From positions 12,501 through 76,500 of the forward strand of contig JAODUP010001050.1 of NCBI GenBank assembly GCA_025642065.1: a DNA stretch of 64,000 bases, read 5' to 3'. Below the pieces are notes generated by a model. That model saw only the letters and a list, made by a program, of their open reading frames with translations. It searched no databases and was not told where the DNA came from. The stretch comes from Paralvinella palmiformis (Eukaryota; Annelida; Polychaeta; Terebellida; Alvinellidae). How positions within the stretch are numbered: the stretch's first letter is position 1; every line of letters begins with the position of its first letter. Shown here one piece after another: positions 25,001 through 32,665 of this stretch. Both the position numbers and the translations under genes were made by a program.

Positions 25001-26251
25001 CCGAGCAACCGGACGACACCGCTTCCCAGCTGGCTCGACAGCGGGGTGTGGCTTCCGAGGAGAGCGGCCTGCTGCGGATCGGGAACCGCGTCAACACGGT
25101 GAAGTACGTGCCGAGCACCGAAACGACGGTCTTTAAGCGTATACCTCCACCTCCTTCCGAACTCGACGATGACGACGACGACGAGGAAGACGAAGGCCAA
25201 GTGGGCACCAGTCAGGAGGGCGGCGCGAAACCGGCCCAGGGTAGTCGTCCGCAGGTCGTGGAAGAGGTCAGGCGGCAGCAGGAGAAAGCCGTTCTCCACC
25301 GAATGGCCGAGTACATGAGCGACGCCAAGACGCCGCCGGACAGCACCTACCAGCGTATAGACAGCAGCTACAGCCTGAACAGCATGGCGCAGCTCTTCCA
25401 GTTCGGCGAGGAGAACAGCTCCGAGCCAACGGCCGTCTCTCGGAGGATCGCCTCGTCGGCCATGATGGTCATGTTTCTCGTCTGGACCGGGCTCTGTCTG
25501 ATGGTCGTCTACGGCGAGCCGTACCTGGATAGACCCGACTGGTGGGCGGTGACGCTAATCGTCTGCTTTGCCGTCGTCATCTTGACCGGATTCGTGGTGC
25601 TGTATAGGCAGCCGACCAACTGCACGAAATTGAACTTCAAAGTCCCCTTCGTCCCCGTCATTCCCGTGGCGTCGGTGATGATCAACATATTCCTGATGTT
25701 AACGCTGTCATCGGCCACCTGGCTGCGGTTCATCGTTTGGATGGGTTTAGGCAAGTATCCTCCCATAGTTACCGATGACAATGGTAAAATACATGTACCT
25801 GCATGAATTGAGTCGCAATTCGCCTACCATGAATTATTATTTTAATTGTTGTTGTTGTTATTTTAAAATCATTTCTGCAAATTATAACATTACGTAACTT
25901 TTATCGTTCAGTCTCATTTCATCATCACAAAGTTATACTACGTCGTGAACGAACGTAAAGTAACATAATGCTCAAAAGTAGAATGTCGAAAGAACAATGC
26001 TTCGACTTCAAGATATTACTCTCATAATTAATAAATGAATCACACACACACACACGCGCGCGCCACAGCATGGTATCTCGCCACAGCTACAAGCCCTACT
26101 GAATATTGGACGTTTTTCTCGTTTAGGTTTCGTCATATATTTTGGATACGGTATTTGGTCCAGCAGTGAGCGTCGGGATGAAGATCGTGAGGTCATTCTC
26201 TACGATGTCTCAGACAGAGACAGTATTCTAATTGACGGCGTCTACAGATAA
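981..26251 (+). CDS. CAT-family cationic amino acid transporter (SLC7A1-4-like), seven coding exons
   Basis: A multi-pass plasma-membrane permease predicted to move arginine, lysine and ornithine. Joined exons are 981-1122, 2420-2539, 20569-20764, 21338-21452, 22098-22235, 24400-25750 and 26127-26251. All phases agree, giving 728 residues, somewhat longer than the roughly 620-650 usual for CAT proteins. Visible family marks are [13 protein letters not shown] (first membrane segment), [24 protein letters not shown] (Glu114 matches a glutamate needed for transport in mammalian CAT-1), [40 protein letters not shown] and the C-terminal IYFGYGIW. The extra length is a cytosolic loop at about residues 310-380 and 470-560 with an acidic run near 493. 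The start at 981 is chosen because the open frame upstream is only translated (GA)n repeat. Exons are GC-rich at third positions. I cannot assign which CAT paralogue it is. Confidence 0.93.
1123..2419 (+). other. Transporter intron 1
   Basis: GT-AG intron of 1.3 kb. No coding frame, SINE or long repeat recognised. A short C/CT tract lies at about 1808-1822. Confidence 0.8.
2420..2539 (+). CDS. CAT transporter exon 2
   Basis: Follows an ATATTCAG acceptor and ends at GTCAGT. It encodes [13 protein letters not shown] and the second half of the helix 1-2 region up to VASFLAG. Phase 1 in and phase 1 out. Confidence 0.92.
2540..4834 (+). other. Transporter intron 2, first part: unique sequence with simple repeats
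   Basis: No recognisable gene. Contains a G-tract at about 2591-2603, compound (GA)n at 3476-3566 and CCCA-rich sequence at about 3945-3980. The open frame at 4181-4420 has no familiar motif. Confidence 0.6.
3476..3566. repeat. Compound (GA)n microsatellite
   Basis: Two long GA blocks separated by AAGAGTGAGTGAAC. Confidence 0.95.
4835..5045 (+). mobile_element. tRNA-derived SINE, family A
   Basis: Begins GGGCGCCTCTTTGGTCC, carries a B box (GAGTTCGAATCTC) and the family body GGGTGTTTCATCTTTGACT. The tail is diverged. It is the same family as the copies at 22408, 28241, 38705 and 47983. Confidence 0.8.
5088..5152. repeat. (TA)n microsatellite
   Basis: More than 25 TA units; open frames across it are artefacts. 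Confidence 0.95.
5470..5700 (-). mobile_element. tRNA-derived SINE, family C, minus orientation
   Basis: Read on the minus strand: a tRNA-like head with B box GGTTTCGAATCCC at about 5613-5625, then the family body (CACCTGTGTCCGTGGGATTT, CACTCCTCGGCCACATA) found again at 8105 and 35715. A poly-C run near 5551 interrupts it. Confidence 0.7.
5850..7975 (+). other. Transporter intron 2: unique, moderately GC-rich stretch
   Basis: No gene, SINE or long repeat recognised. Poly-C at about 6170-6182 and poly-G at about 6868-6876. Open frames on both strands overlap each other and show no family motifs. Confidence 0.5.
7976..8028. repeat. (CA)n microsatellite
   Basis: CA units with occasional CG/TA steps, immediately upstream of a SINE. 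Confidence 0.9.
8038..8205 (+). mobile_element. tRNA-derived SINE, family C
   Basis: A box-like ATCAGTGGTTAGAGC, B box GGTTCGAATCC at about 8098-8108, then CACCTGTGTTCCCT and GGCCACATGTCCCAGGTGTGA, ending in an ACCAATCAACCAACC tail. The tRNA-like part is the head of the SINE rather than a free tRNA gene. Confidence 0.85.
8310..8760 (-). mobile_element. LINE 3' fragment (C-terminal reverse transcriptase region)
   Basis: The minus-strand frame 8716-8522 reads [20 protein letters not shown] and [11 protein letters not shown], the C-terminal end typical of CR1/Jockey-group LINE proteins. It is a different family from the LINE at 56950-60170. No upstream RT motifs, so 5'-truncated. Confidence 0.7.
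8985..9412. repeat. (AAC/AAT)n trinucleotide super-array
   Basis: About 425 bases of mixed AAC, AAT, occasional AGT and ACC triplets, ending in GACGAC/GATGAC units. Open frames of poly-Leu or poly-Thr/Ile across it are not genes. Internal blocks of roughly 40 bases recur, suggesting higher-order duplication. Confidence 0.95.
9413..10180 (+). other. Transporter intron 2: unique stretch
   Basis: No gene or mobile element recognised; a poly-G run lies near 9867. Confidence 0.5.
10190..10690 (+). repeat. Two SINE family C tails with (ACTC)n, (CTGG)n and (ACTG)n expansions
   Basis: SINE-tail remnants GCGTGACCATTGCTGAGTCTA (about 10279) and GTGTGAGCATTGCCGAGAC (about 10482) are each followed by tetranucleotide arrays: CACTCACTTACTGACT, CTGG repeats, then ACTCACTGACTCACTC. 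The arrays look like expanded SINE 3' tails. Confidence 0.75.
10700..12010 (+). other. Transporter intron 2: unique GC-rich stretch
   Basis: No recognised gene or repeat except a short GGGCTT/GGCTGG run near 11793-11815. Overlapping open frames on both strands (11262-11704) lack motifs. Confidence 0.5.
12013..12780. repeat. (ATT)n and (ACT)n trinucleotide super-array
   Basis: About 770 bases: (ATT)n at about 12075-12137, (TTAC)n, (ATT)/(GTT), then a long (ACT)n at about 12350-12510 with ACC and GCT variants, continuing degenerately to 12780. Asn/Ser/Thr/Val-run frames here are translation artefacts. Confidence 0.95.
12781..13200 (+). other. Transporter intron 2: unique stretch with (GGA)n
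   Basis: A (GGA)n run at about 12913-12941; otherwise no feature recognised. Confidence 0.5.
13205..13585. repeat. Compound minisatellite with GGAAATGTGCGTGTGT-type units
   Basis: Some 25 variant units starting GGAAATGTGCGTGTGT (16 bases) or GGAAATATGCGT (12 bases), in irregular order. All six frames stay open because the unit lacks stops. Not a CRISPR: units are directly adjacent. Confidence 0.9.
13586..14200 (+). other. Transporter intron 2: unique stretch
   Basis: No gene, repeat or element recognised. Confidence 0.5.
14205..14510 (+). mobile_element. Chimeric or tandem SINE remnants
   Basis: A tRNA-like head (TTCGGTGGCGCAGCTGGGAA, B-box-like GGCCCGAATCCCC at about 14261-14273) is followed at about 14390 by a second B-box-like segment and the family A body (GGTGTTTCATCTTTCACTCC, CATTACCTTTGG). 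Confidence 0.6.
14511..16017 (+). other. Transporter intron 2: unique stretch
   Basis: No gene or mobile element recognised. The open frames at 15336-15755 and 15463-15765 overlap on opposite strands and show no motifs. Confidence 0.5.
16018..16095. repeat. (TA)n followed by (GTGC)-rich tract
   Basis: TA array 16020-16060, then alternating purine-pyrimidine GCGTGTGTGCTTGCGTCTGTG-like sequence. Confidence 0.9.
16700..17066 (+). mobile_element. tRNA-derived SINE, family B (full length, about 365 bp)
   Basis: Starts GAGCTCCGGTGGCCTAGCGG (A box), B box GGTTCGAACCCCG at about 16754-16766, conserved body through GGCAGTGACCACCCTCAGGG, ends ACAGCCTGGGGATTCTCCCC and ACAACAAAACC. Four other copies of nearly equal length lie in the window (19223, 33753, 35138, 42508). 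The short protein frame in its 3' half is a by-product. Confidence 0.92.
17067..17727 (+). other. Transporter intron 2: unique stretch
   Basis: No gene or repeat recognised. Confidence 0.5.
17728..18036 (-). pseudogene. Displaced copy of xylose isomerase exon 1 and its upstream flank
   Basis: On the minus strand it reads [20 protein letters not shown] and on to [16 protein letters not shown], nearly the same as the first recognisable exon of the xylose isomerase at 41691-41576. Upstream the similarity continues past an inserted (CA)n block through GTACACACACCACTACA and TGTATAGTGAC (to about 18036 here and 41791 there). Downstream it stops exactly after the GAG codon that ends the exon; the GT donor is replaced by AT. 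The isolated exon, with no exon 2 nearby and a lost donor, is a pseudogene fragment lying antisense in intron 2 of the transporter. Confidence 0.85.
17869..17954. repeat. (CA)n microsatellite inside the duplicated exon's flank
   Basis: About 40 CA units. The corresponding place at 41697-41702 in the parent locus lacks the array, so it expanded after duplication or was lost there. Confidence 0.95.
18040..19186 (+). other. Transporter intron 2: AT-rich unique stretch
   Basis: A GCAC run at about 18035-18070, (CAA)n at 18409-18442 and poly-C at about 18588. No gene recognised. Confidence 0.5.
19188..19220. repeat. (TA)n, left half of a split array
   Basis: TA units directly left of the SINE. 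Confidence 0.9.
19223..19581 (-). mobile_element. tRNA-derived SINE, family B, inserted in a (TA)n array
   Basis: Full-length reverse-oriented copy; B box (minus strand) at about 19517-19529, head GAGCTCTGGTGGCCTAGCGG ending near 19581. Flanked on both sides by (TA)n (19188-19220 and 19582-19616), so the insertion split a microsatellite. Confidence 0.92.
19582..19616. repeat. (TA)n, right half of a split array
   Basis: TA units directly right of the SINE, followed by a poly-G run at 19620-19629. Confidence 0.9.
20569..20764 (+). CDS. CAT transporter exon 3
   Basis: Acceptor CCATAG, donor GTAAGT. It encodes [15 protein letters not shown] through [14 protein letters not shown], including the VGEF glutamate. 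It is separated from exon 2 by an 18 kb repeat-filled intron. Confidence 0.92.
21122..21190. repeat. (TA)n microsatellite in transporter intron 3
   Basis: Over 30 TA units about 150 bases before exon 4. Confidence 0.95.
21338..21452 (+). CDS. CAT transporter exon 4
   Basis: Acceptor ATTTCAG, donor GTAACA. It encodes [20 protein letters not shown] and one membrane helix ending VSVGVK. It ends on a whole codon. Confidence 0.9.
22005..22082. repeat. (TA)n microsatellite abutting exon 5
   Basis: Ends 15 bases before the exon 5 acceptor, effectively replacing the usual pyrimidine tract. Confidence 0.95.
22098..22235 (+). CDS. CAT transporter exon 5
   Basis: Acceptor ATTACAG directly after a long (TA)n array; donor GTAAGT. 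It encodes a membrane helix ([19 protein letters not shown]) followed by [15 protein letters not shown], the conserved stretch before the next helix. Exactly 46 codons. NWT is a possible glycosylation site. Confidence 0.9.
22340..22610 (+). mobile_element. Partial tRNA-like SINE (host of a nested SINE)
   Basis: B-box sequence GGTTCGAATCCTG at 22390-22402 is interrupted by the family A SINE at 22408-22576; the host B-box segment is repeated as target duplication at 22577-22591. Confidence 0.6.
22408..22576 (-). mobile_element. tRNA-derived SINE, family A, nested with 15-bp target duplication
   Basis: On the minus strand it runs from GGGCGCCTCCGTGGTCTAG through B box GAGTTCGAATCTCGG to the GTGCACAAAATCATCATC tail. 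The direct repeat TCGAATCCTGTTCGA is present at 22393-22407 and 22577-22591. Confidence 0.93.
22600..24000 (+). other. Transporter intron 5: unique stretch
   Basis: No coding exon recognised. The open frame 22939-23166 has no familiar motif. Confidence 0.5.
24003..24200 (+). mobile_element. tRNA-derived SINE, family C
   Basis: B box GGGTTCGAATCTC at about 24027-24039, then a diverged body (TGTCTGTGGAATGTTCC, GGCTATATTTTCCCAGCTGCGGCC), ending in ACTCACTATACAAAC and (ACTC) units. Confidence 0.7.
24250..24345 (-). mobile_element. tRNA-like SINE head, minus orientation
   Basis: Minus strand: TGGTCTCAGTCGGTAGGCAA (A-box-like) and GGTTTGAATCCCGG (B box at about 24269-24282). Lies just upstream of exon 6 in intron 5. 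Confidence 0.6.
24400..25750 (+). CDS. CAT transporter exon 6 (large)
   Basis: Acceptor TTCCAG; 1351 bases carrying most of the transporter from [16 protein letters not shown] to [11 protein letters not shown]. The frame stays open to a TGA at 25804, but the proper end is the AG|GCAAGT donor after 25750. Splicing there to 26127 restores the last membrane helix seen in all CAT proteins, whereas reading through gives an unrelated short tail. Confidence 0.9.
26127..26251 (+). CDS. CAT transporter exon 7 (last), after a GC-AG intron
   Basis: Acceptor CGTTTAG. In frame with exon 6 it encodes [20 protein letters not shown] and a short tail ending GVYR, stop TAA at 26249-26251. [10 protein letters not shown] is the hallmark of the final membrane helix of CAT proteins, so this exon is well supported although the donor is GC rather than GT. 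Confidence 0.88.
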
Positions 26252-27359
26252 TGCACAACACAGACAACGACGCCGTGGTACACCTCCTACCGTCAAACAG
26301 TAGAGCCAGTTAAGACGGGTTCTCGTGCTAAAACGTAATGGCTTTGTAGGCCAGCCGATCTTGTGGTATTTACACAACGAGAAACTGTCCTAGTCTTAAA
26401 TAGAACCCGCTGCTGGATACGATTTCAATCTTTACGCGTAGATTAATACAGGTCCAACTGTCAGTGGAATAGATCTCCATTAATATCAGCAGTCGTTTGA
26501 AGGAATTAATAAAAAAGCTATATTCATTTAAATCGAACTATAATCGTCGGCACGCAGAATAGAATATCCAACCCCCTCGTCTATTATTAAAAACGTAACG
26601 CAAGCATAGAGTGCACAGATAGGGAAATGTATTGTTTCTTGTGAAAAGATGAGTGTCGTACTGTGTTTCAATGGAGTGTGTTTGTTGTGACAATGCAGTG
26701 GTGAAGTGCTTACACTAGTAAGGCGATGGCATAACTGTTGATATAGTGTATTGGGCATAATGGAATAGCGATAAATGTGCTTGATGACAGTAAACAGATC
26801 ATAAAGTAGAAGGGGTACTGTGCTTAATCCACGAGACAGATTCCCGAATGATGTGACTGCAAACCTAATGAGCAGATGTCGTATTTGTTCACTGTAAAAG
26901 AATTACAGTTTTGTTTTAGCATTTTCCCGATGATAATGTATCATGGCAATGCCCAACTTGTTATTTTGTTGTACGACGTATTTGTGGCATTATTAGGGCA
27001 TGCCGGGTGTAGGCACCGTGTACGATATTGTTATTATGGTATTGTTGGCTGTATAAATGTGTTGATTGATATATTAGCAAATAAATCCATTTTGTGATAT
27101 TGCGTGTCCAGAAGTTACGTTCCTGATTCACTGATTCTGGTCTCGGAACGCAGAACGGTGGCCATTGTTTAAGCTATATTGAGTAAATGAAGCCTTTGTC
27201 ATGTAGAAAAGGTCGAATCTAAGCATCCAATAAACCAGATATTAACAACGACATTCATCAGCTAGTTCGGGGATTGTCCCGTATTATTATTAATTGTGGG
27301 CATTGGGGTTGTCATGGTTACATCAAACTAGACGCGGCTCCGTCATTGATAATATAGCA
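26252..27359 (+). other. Intergenic / 3' UTR region between transporter and LINE copy
   Basis: Likely holds the transporter 3' UTR. No coding frame recognised. Confidence 0.5.
26508..26513 (+). terminator. Candidate polyadenylation signal AATAAA of the transporter
   Basis: First AATAAA after the stop at 26251, 257 bases downstream. Other candidates occur (27080), so this is tentative. Confidence 0.35.
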
Positions 27360-28860
27360 ATAAGATATATTTAATAAAGTGCCACTACTGGCTGTAGCCA
27401 CTTAAAAACCCATCACTATAGAACTTGAGCCAGGACACGGGTAGCTGCAACTGGCTGTGCCCGATAGGCGACAGCCAGGGGTCTCTACCCCAAACTTCAA
27501 CAAGTTACAAGGGTAGCCGCAATAATAGTCGATTGAATGTCCCCGAGTTTTGGCGATCACTTCCTAATGTGAACGAGCTCAAACAGGTAATATGGTGCTA
27601 TATCACTGATAGATACGAGTTGTTGGTAAAATCTTGAAATGGATACACCGTCTAAAAGGTGGCACGTCGTAATTTTTGAAAATTGGGGATGATAAGATTG
27701 TCTCCGACTATTTGTCGCTATGAAACTGAACCACTTTGAATCCATTAAAGGCGATTGGTGTCGTAATCGGATATGCCACATAACTGTGAGTTATATTAGT
27801 CTGCCCAAGATTTAATAAAGGCACGAAACAAGTAACAAGCGCTTCTTTTATCAATAATGCTTTTTTAGGCAGCACTGGATGTTCACAAGATGGTAGTAGG
27901 CAGCTCAGCATACGGATGTGACATTTCATACATATTATACGAATACATTTATGAAACGTAACCATTACATTTTGTAGTGACCCATTAGGGCTAACGGAAG
28001 ATGCACAGATCTGTAATGACGGCGTTATTAGGAATGTATCGTAATATGATGAAGTCGAATAGATAATAATTATTTCATCATCATCATTTAATTCGAGAAA
28101 CGTTCGAGCCGCCCAAAGTCAACTAACAGCAATATAATGTTTGAAATTCATCCAGGAAGAGGAGAATCTGAAATCGTTGTCAGGATTCAATGTTGTCATC
28201 CGGCATACACGTGCTATTTAATGCCAATTGACGATGCAATCGATGATTGATGTTTTACGGCCACTTTTGTGCACATGGTAGGCTAAATGGGCTGAGTGAC
28301 CTCTCCAAAGGTAACGAGGCGAAGTCAAAGACGAAACAACCTTCAGATATGCCCACACCGAGATTCGAACACAGGCGGTAGTGATCTGTGGTCCAACACG
28401 CTACCGCTAGACCACAGAGGCGCCCATTTGACGATGCAATGATTCCAAAATGATTCGAGTGCTTTGTGAAAACCAAAGGATCCAGAACTTAATTTTGTGG
28501 CATGCCAGATAACAATGACGGAACGTTAGACTAAATACCACGAACAGACACACTCTGGACACCTTGTAGACCAAATAGGACTGAAACCATTCAAATACTT
28601 TACTTGATAGAACAAATATATCTTTCAACAAAGAGAAAATTATATTACAGTCAACCATATCAAATGCAGCAGACAGGTCCAAAATAACAAGTACTACCGG
28701 CTTACCCTGCTCAGCTGACATTATAATATTATTTTTCACCTGATCCAAGGCTGTTTCAGTGCAGTGACCACTTTCATATGGAGTTATTATTGAATGAATA
28801 TTTGTTTAGATGGAAACCAAGTGCACTTTCTGTAATTTCAAATAAAAATGTTAAATCTGA
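27360..28860 (-). mobile_element. Old LINE copy, same family as 56950-60170, 5'-truncated
   Basis: Minus strand, from the RT palm to the 3' tail. 28740-28410 reads VKNNIIMSAEQGKPVVLVIL then DLSAAFDMVD (RT motif A with both Asp). Base-level similarity to the LINE at 57280-58420 is clear in the segments around 27560-28010 (for example TGGTAGTAGGCAGCTC). Many stops and frameshifts. A SINE is nested at 28241-28427. Confidence 0.85.
28241..28427 (-). mobile_element. tRNA-derived SINE, family A, nested in the LINE with 13-bp target duplication
   Basis: Full family A copy (minus strand: GGGCGCCTCTGTGGTCTAG to GTGGCCGTAAAACATCAATC). The direct repeat TTGACGATGCAAT lies at 28228-28240 and 28428-28440. 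Confidence 0.93.
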
Positions 28861-29487
28861 AATTAGAGCACAAAGATTCTGAGGATAAACATACAATGGC
28901 AGTTAGTATACATAGCACAAAATATGCACTAACAGTCATAAATCTATGTATGTACATTCAAGAAAGCATCCATGCATATATAAAACAAGAAAACCAACTG
29001 CATGTAATTTATAAATTTATATATATACAATTAAGCTGCCTACAAGTTGCCCACTTATTCTACAGACTCTAACAGAGCAATACCATACAAGATATGCATA
29101 AGTTGACTGCAAAGTTTCTCCATATATTAAGATATGTCAGATAACTAACATTCCTGCAGTGAATGGCAAATGTGGTATAACACTGATTGAGATTCATTTT
29201 CTTAAACAATTTGTATTATTGGTTCCAAAATGCAGATACAACCTTGTCCATAGCTATTTCTTTTTCAGGTCAACTTAGTAGTACATAAACCAGAAGATAA
29301 CACAGGCACATCCAAAACGAAATTAAAATAATTAACCTTCACACAAAAATGAGCCACAGCAAATAATTCACATTCATAAATAGAAAACAAATGAAATATG
29401 TTTCTGCTTGGAGCAGCATGCGTTTCCCCCGGGATACTGATAGAGGACTTCCACCCACAGAAACCTCTTCTTTGTCTGGATATTATA
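28861..29487 (-). other. Intergenic region, likely xylose isomerase 3' UTR
   Basis: AT-rich, no coding frame recognised. Confidence 0.5.
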
Positions 29488-29571
29488 TTACACATAGTAA
29501 TTAAACATGGCCTCGAAATGCTCTTGTTTCGCTGATTTCTTCTCTGGTTCTCCATTATCTTTGATAAATGC
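29488..29571 (-). CDS. xylA: Xylose isomerase exon 14 (last)
   Basis: Encodes [20 protein letters not shown] then AMFNYYV and TAA at 29490-29488; acceptor TTTCCAG. Confidence 0.9.
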   Translation of the reverse strand, partial: AFIKDNGEPEKKSAKQEHFEAMFNYYV

Positions 29572-32500
29572 CTGGAAAATAGAAATCGAAAGATAGATAG
29601 AGAGACAGATAGATAGATAGATAGAGAGAGAGTAATTACCAGTTACTCAATAAAATCATAAAAATTCATCCTTAAATGTCAAAAACCAAACCATCATGGA
29701 AGAATCCCAGATTACATAACAACATCTGACATTAGTGGTGAAATAATATCCTCTTCTCAATCTCAGATCTCTAATGCCATTTGACATTTACACGAGAGAA
29801 CCACTACTTCGAAATGTCAGTGCATTCAAAACATCGCAGACATCTTCACATATCCTAATATAATTCATGGCTTTCCTCAGATAATTTGGCTGCAGTGAGT
29901 TTGTGGTCAGTGTTAGGGGAAACATGTGCCAATTGAAGAAATGCATACAAGATGTATTTTAGAATGGTGGGGGGGGGGGAATATCAAGCCAGGATTGACT
30001 CCACAATGACCTGTTTTTGAGTTACTGAGTTCAGTTATTTAGTCTCGGCGCTGGTTACACTTGGAGCATGAGGCCGAGGAATGACTCCACGAAGAAATAA
30101 ATCCCACAAACGCAGGTATGACTCCATAAGGAAGTATCTAAAATAGAGGGATGGATTGGATTCAAACTGCATTTACTGAATACAGAAAATATCTGTTCAT
30201 ACTGATGACTTATGTTTCATAATTTTGTCAATAAGCTAGCTGTACCCACTACAAATAAAATAGCAACAGCATTAGATTTTAATAGAACACAATTTAATGT
30301 TATGCTGAGGTAAATCATAACTGGTCGGGCATCAGTCCTTGCCCTTTCAATTAAAACGTTGTAAAATTTTTATGAATAGAATTTTTAATGAAACACCACT
30401 GATATTTATGCTTGTGACAATTTTATTGGAGCTCAAAGTAAATTCAAATCCAGCACTCCAATTTATCACATGGTTACATTATGATACCAATCAAATCATA
30501 ATGCAAGAGAAATACAGCTGTTCTTCGGAGCTTTCAAATTGTAGAAAGAAGGAATTCAATCACTCTAAACTGGTTTTCAGCAGATGGCATAAAACAATCT
30601 ATTGAACAAGTTAAATTAATATGATCTCCAAAACCAATTAGCCACCTCTTTTATATCAGAAATAAAGTATCCAGATCAGTAACCTTTAACAATAGTCATA
30701 CTATTGTCAGATAGTGGCAACGCTTACCTCACATTCCTCCAGTGATGCTGTTCCATTAGCTATCTTGGCACCTAGGCCAGTATCAAAGCTCATATAACGT
30801 GTCTGAAATAATTACAAGATTGCTGCTATACTATATGCAAGAGAGAAAAACACTTTCAGTATTAAATATTAAAGATGCATTATTATAAAAAAAGATCAGT
30901 TCATTGGACAAAAAAGCCAGCATAATTGTTTTACAAGTATTGATTCACAGATTAGCTAATATGCTACCAGCAATTACAAAGTGGATTTTCTGAACTGTAA
31001 AGCTCTTAACTACATTTTATATTTTTTCTAGTGTATTATCATTTACAAGAAGATTTACTAGTAGGTTACATCAAAATATATAGATCCATATAGTGTATAT
31101 GTAGCAGTATTTCAACAGCAAAATACTATGTAATCCACTTAATATGAAACAATTACAAACTGAATTTTAAAACAAAATGTAAATGTCTAGCAATATGTAA
31201 ATAATTAGTGAACTCTTCCAACTAAATCAATATAGCATTCTATCGTCATCTAACACACAGCGGTATACCTTGAGATGGTGTGTTGAGTACGCCTTCCTCA
31301 ACAACCTTGGCTGCATTTCTTAGACCCCGAGCAAAGGCGTCCATAGCACCTGTAGAAATATGGTAAAAACTATTTGCATGCCATCCTGTTTATTTCGCAC
31401 ACATTAAAGCATATTTATCCTATTGTGTACACAAAAAAATCACTGCAAAACAGCTATATATATCGACACAACAATATTTATACCCCATGGAAAAAAAAGT
31501 TGTTTCCCCTGTCTATTTCTGAACAGCAGTGGATGCGTATCATTACAACTATCACTGAACAATGTACAAATAGATGTCTGTGATGCACTAGCCTTTCTAC
31601 ACTAGTGTCTCCTTTCATCTCTGCAGTGAGTGTAAGTATGTCATAATGACCTATAAGCAAAAAAGGTTATTTGCTGTTGCCTCCTTTTCATTATAACCTA
31701 TGGCATGCTGCAAGAAACTATCATTACAGAAAAAAAAAGGATGACATTCGCCTGTTTGAAATATGCATTAAAGTAACACACCTATATGAGCAATGAATAG
31801 GTCCTGAGGGTCAGTTGATTCTCTCCTGACTTTAGCATCAAAATTAAGTCCACCTGGCTGAATGCCTTTTTGCTCTATGACAACCTGAAGAATATAAACA
31901 TATATTAATGAGATGATCTTCTCAAACTACAACACAAAGTAGATAAGAGTGCTTTCCTAATGTTATTAGTATGCTACAGAAAATTATTACATTTATGGTG
32001 AATACTTCATAATCCACTTTGTGGAATAGGTTGCTGGCAGATATTAGAAATGCGTTTTCCCTTGAAAATTTTAAATCTGTTCTAAAAACACACCTGTTGC
32101 TTTCACAGATAAATAATTATTATCTTTTAAATCACTTAGTTTTTACAGACATTTTATTTGGGGTATTATTATATTACATATTATTTGTACATCGCCTTTG
32201 AATGGCTCCTGCTAGTAAGGGCGCTTTTATTAAATATACATTATTATAATTTATAATGCCAATCAAAGCAAACACATCCTGAATCACCAAATGACATAAT
32301 TATTAGGTGCTATATTCTAATCTACATCATAAAAGCATGGAAAATGCTATCACATTTCTTTTAAACAGATAAAACACTGTGATATTGATCAGATAATTCT
32401 GTAATTGTATGTTATGCTGTGATATTTTGAGTGTGTTCAACCTTTCTTAAATCGATCGAAAGTATGCAAGATGAAATTGATTACGATACATTGTTTACCT

Positions 32501-32634
32501 TCATCACAGTCGTGCAGTTCTTAATGTCCATAGGAAACTGATCAGTATCCCAGCCACAGTCTGGGGAACCAGTATTGGAGTCTATCGATCCCAGCATCCC
32601 AAACCTGAATGATATTATATACAAATAAATAAAG

Positions 32635-32665
<31 letters not shown>

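Larger units (their letters stand above)
29572..30727 (-). other. Xylose isomerase intron 13
   Basis: Contains the GATA array, a poly-G run at about 29970 and a SINE family C remnant at 30005-30130; no exon recognised otherwise. Confidence 0.6.

Noticed and set aside
25751..25806. C-terminal tail ending HVPA as the end of the transporter
   Set aside because: It removes the universally conserved last helix, which is restored by the GC-AG splice to 26127.
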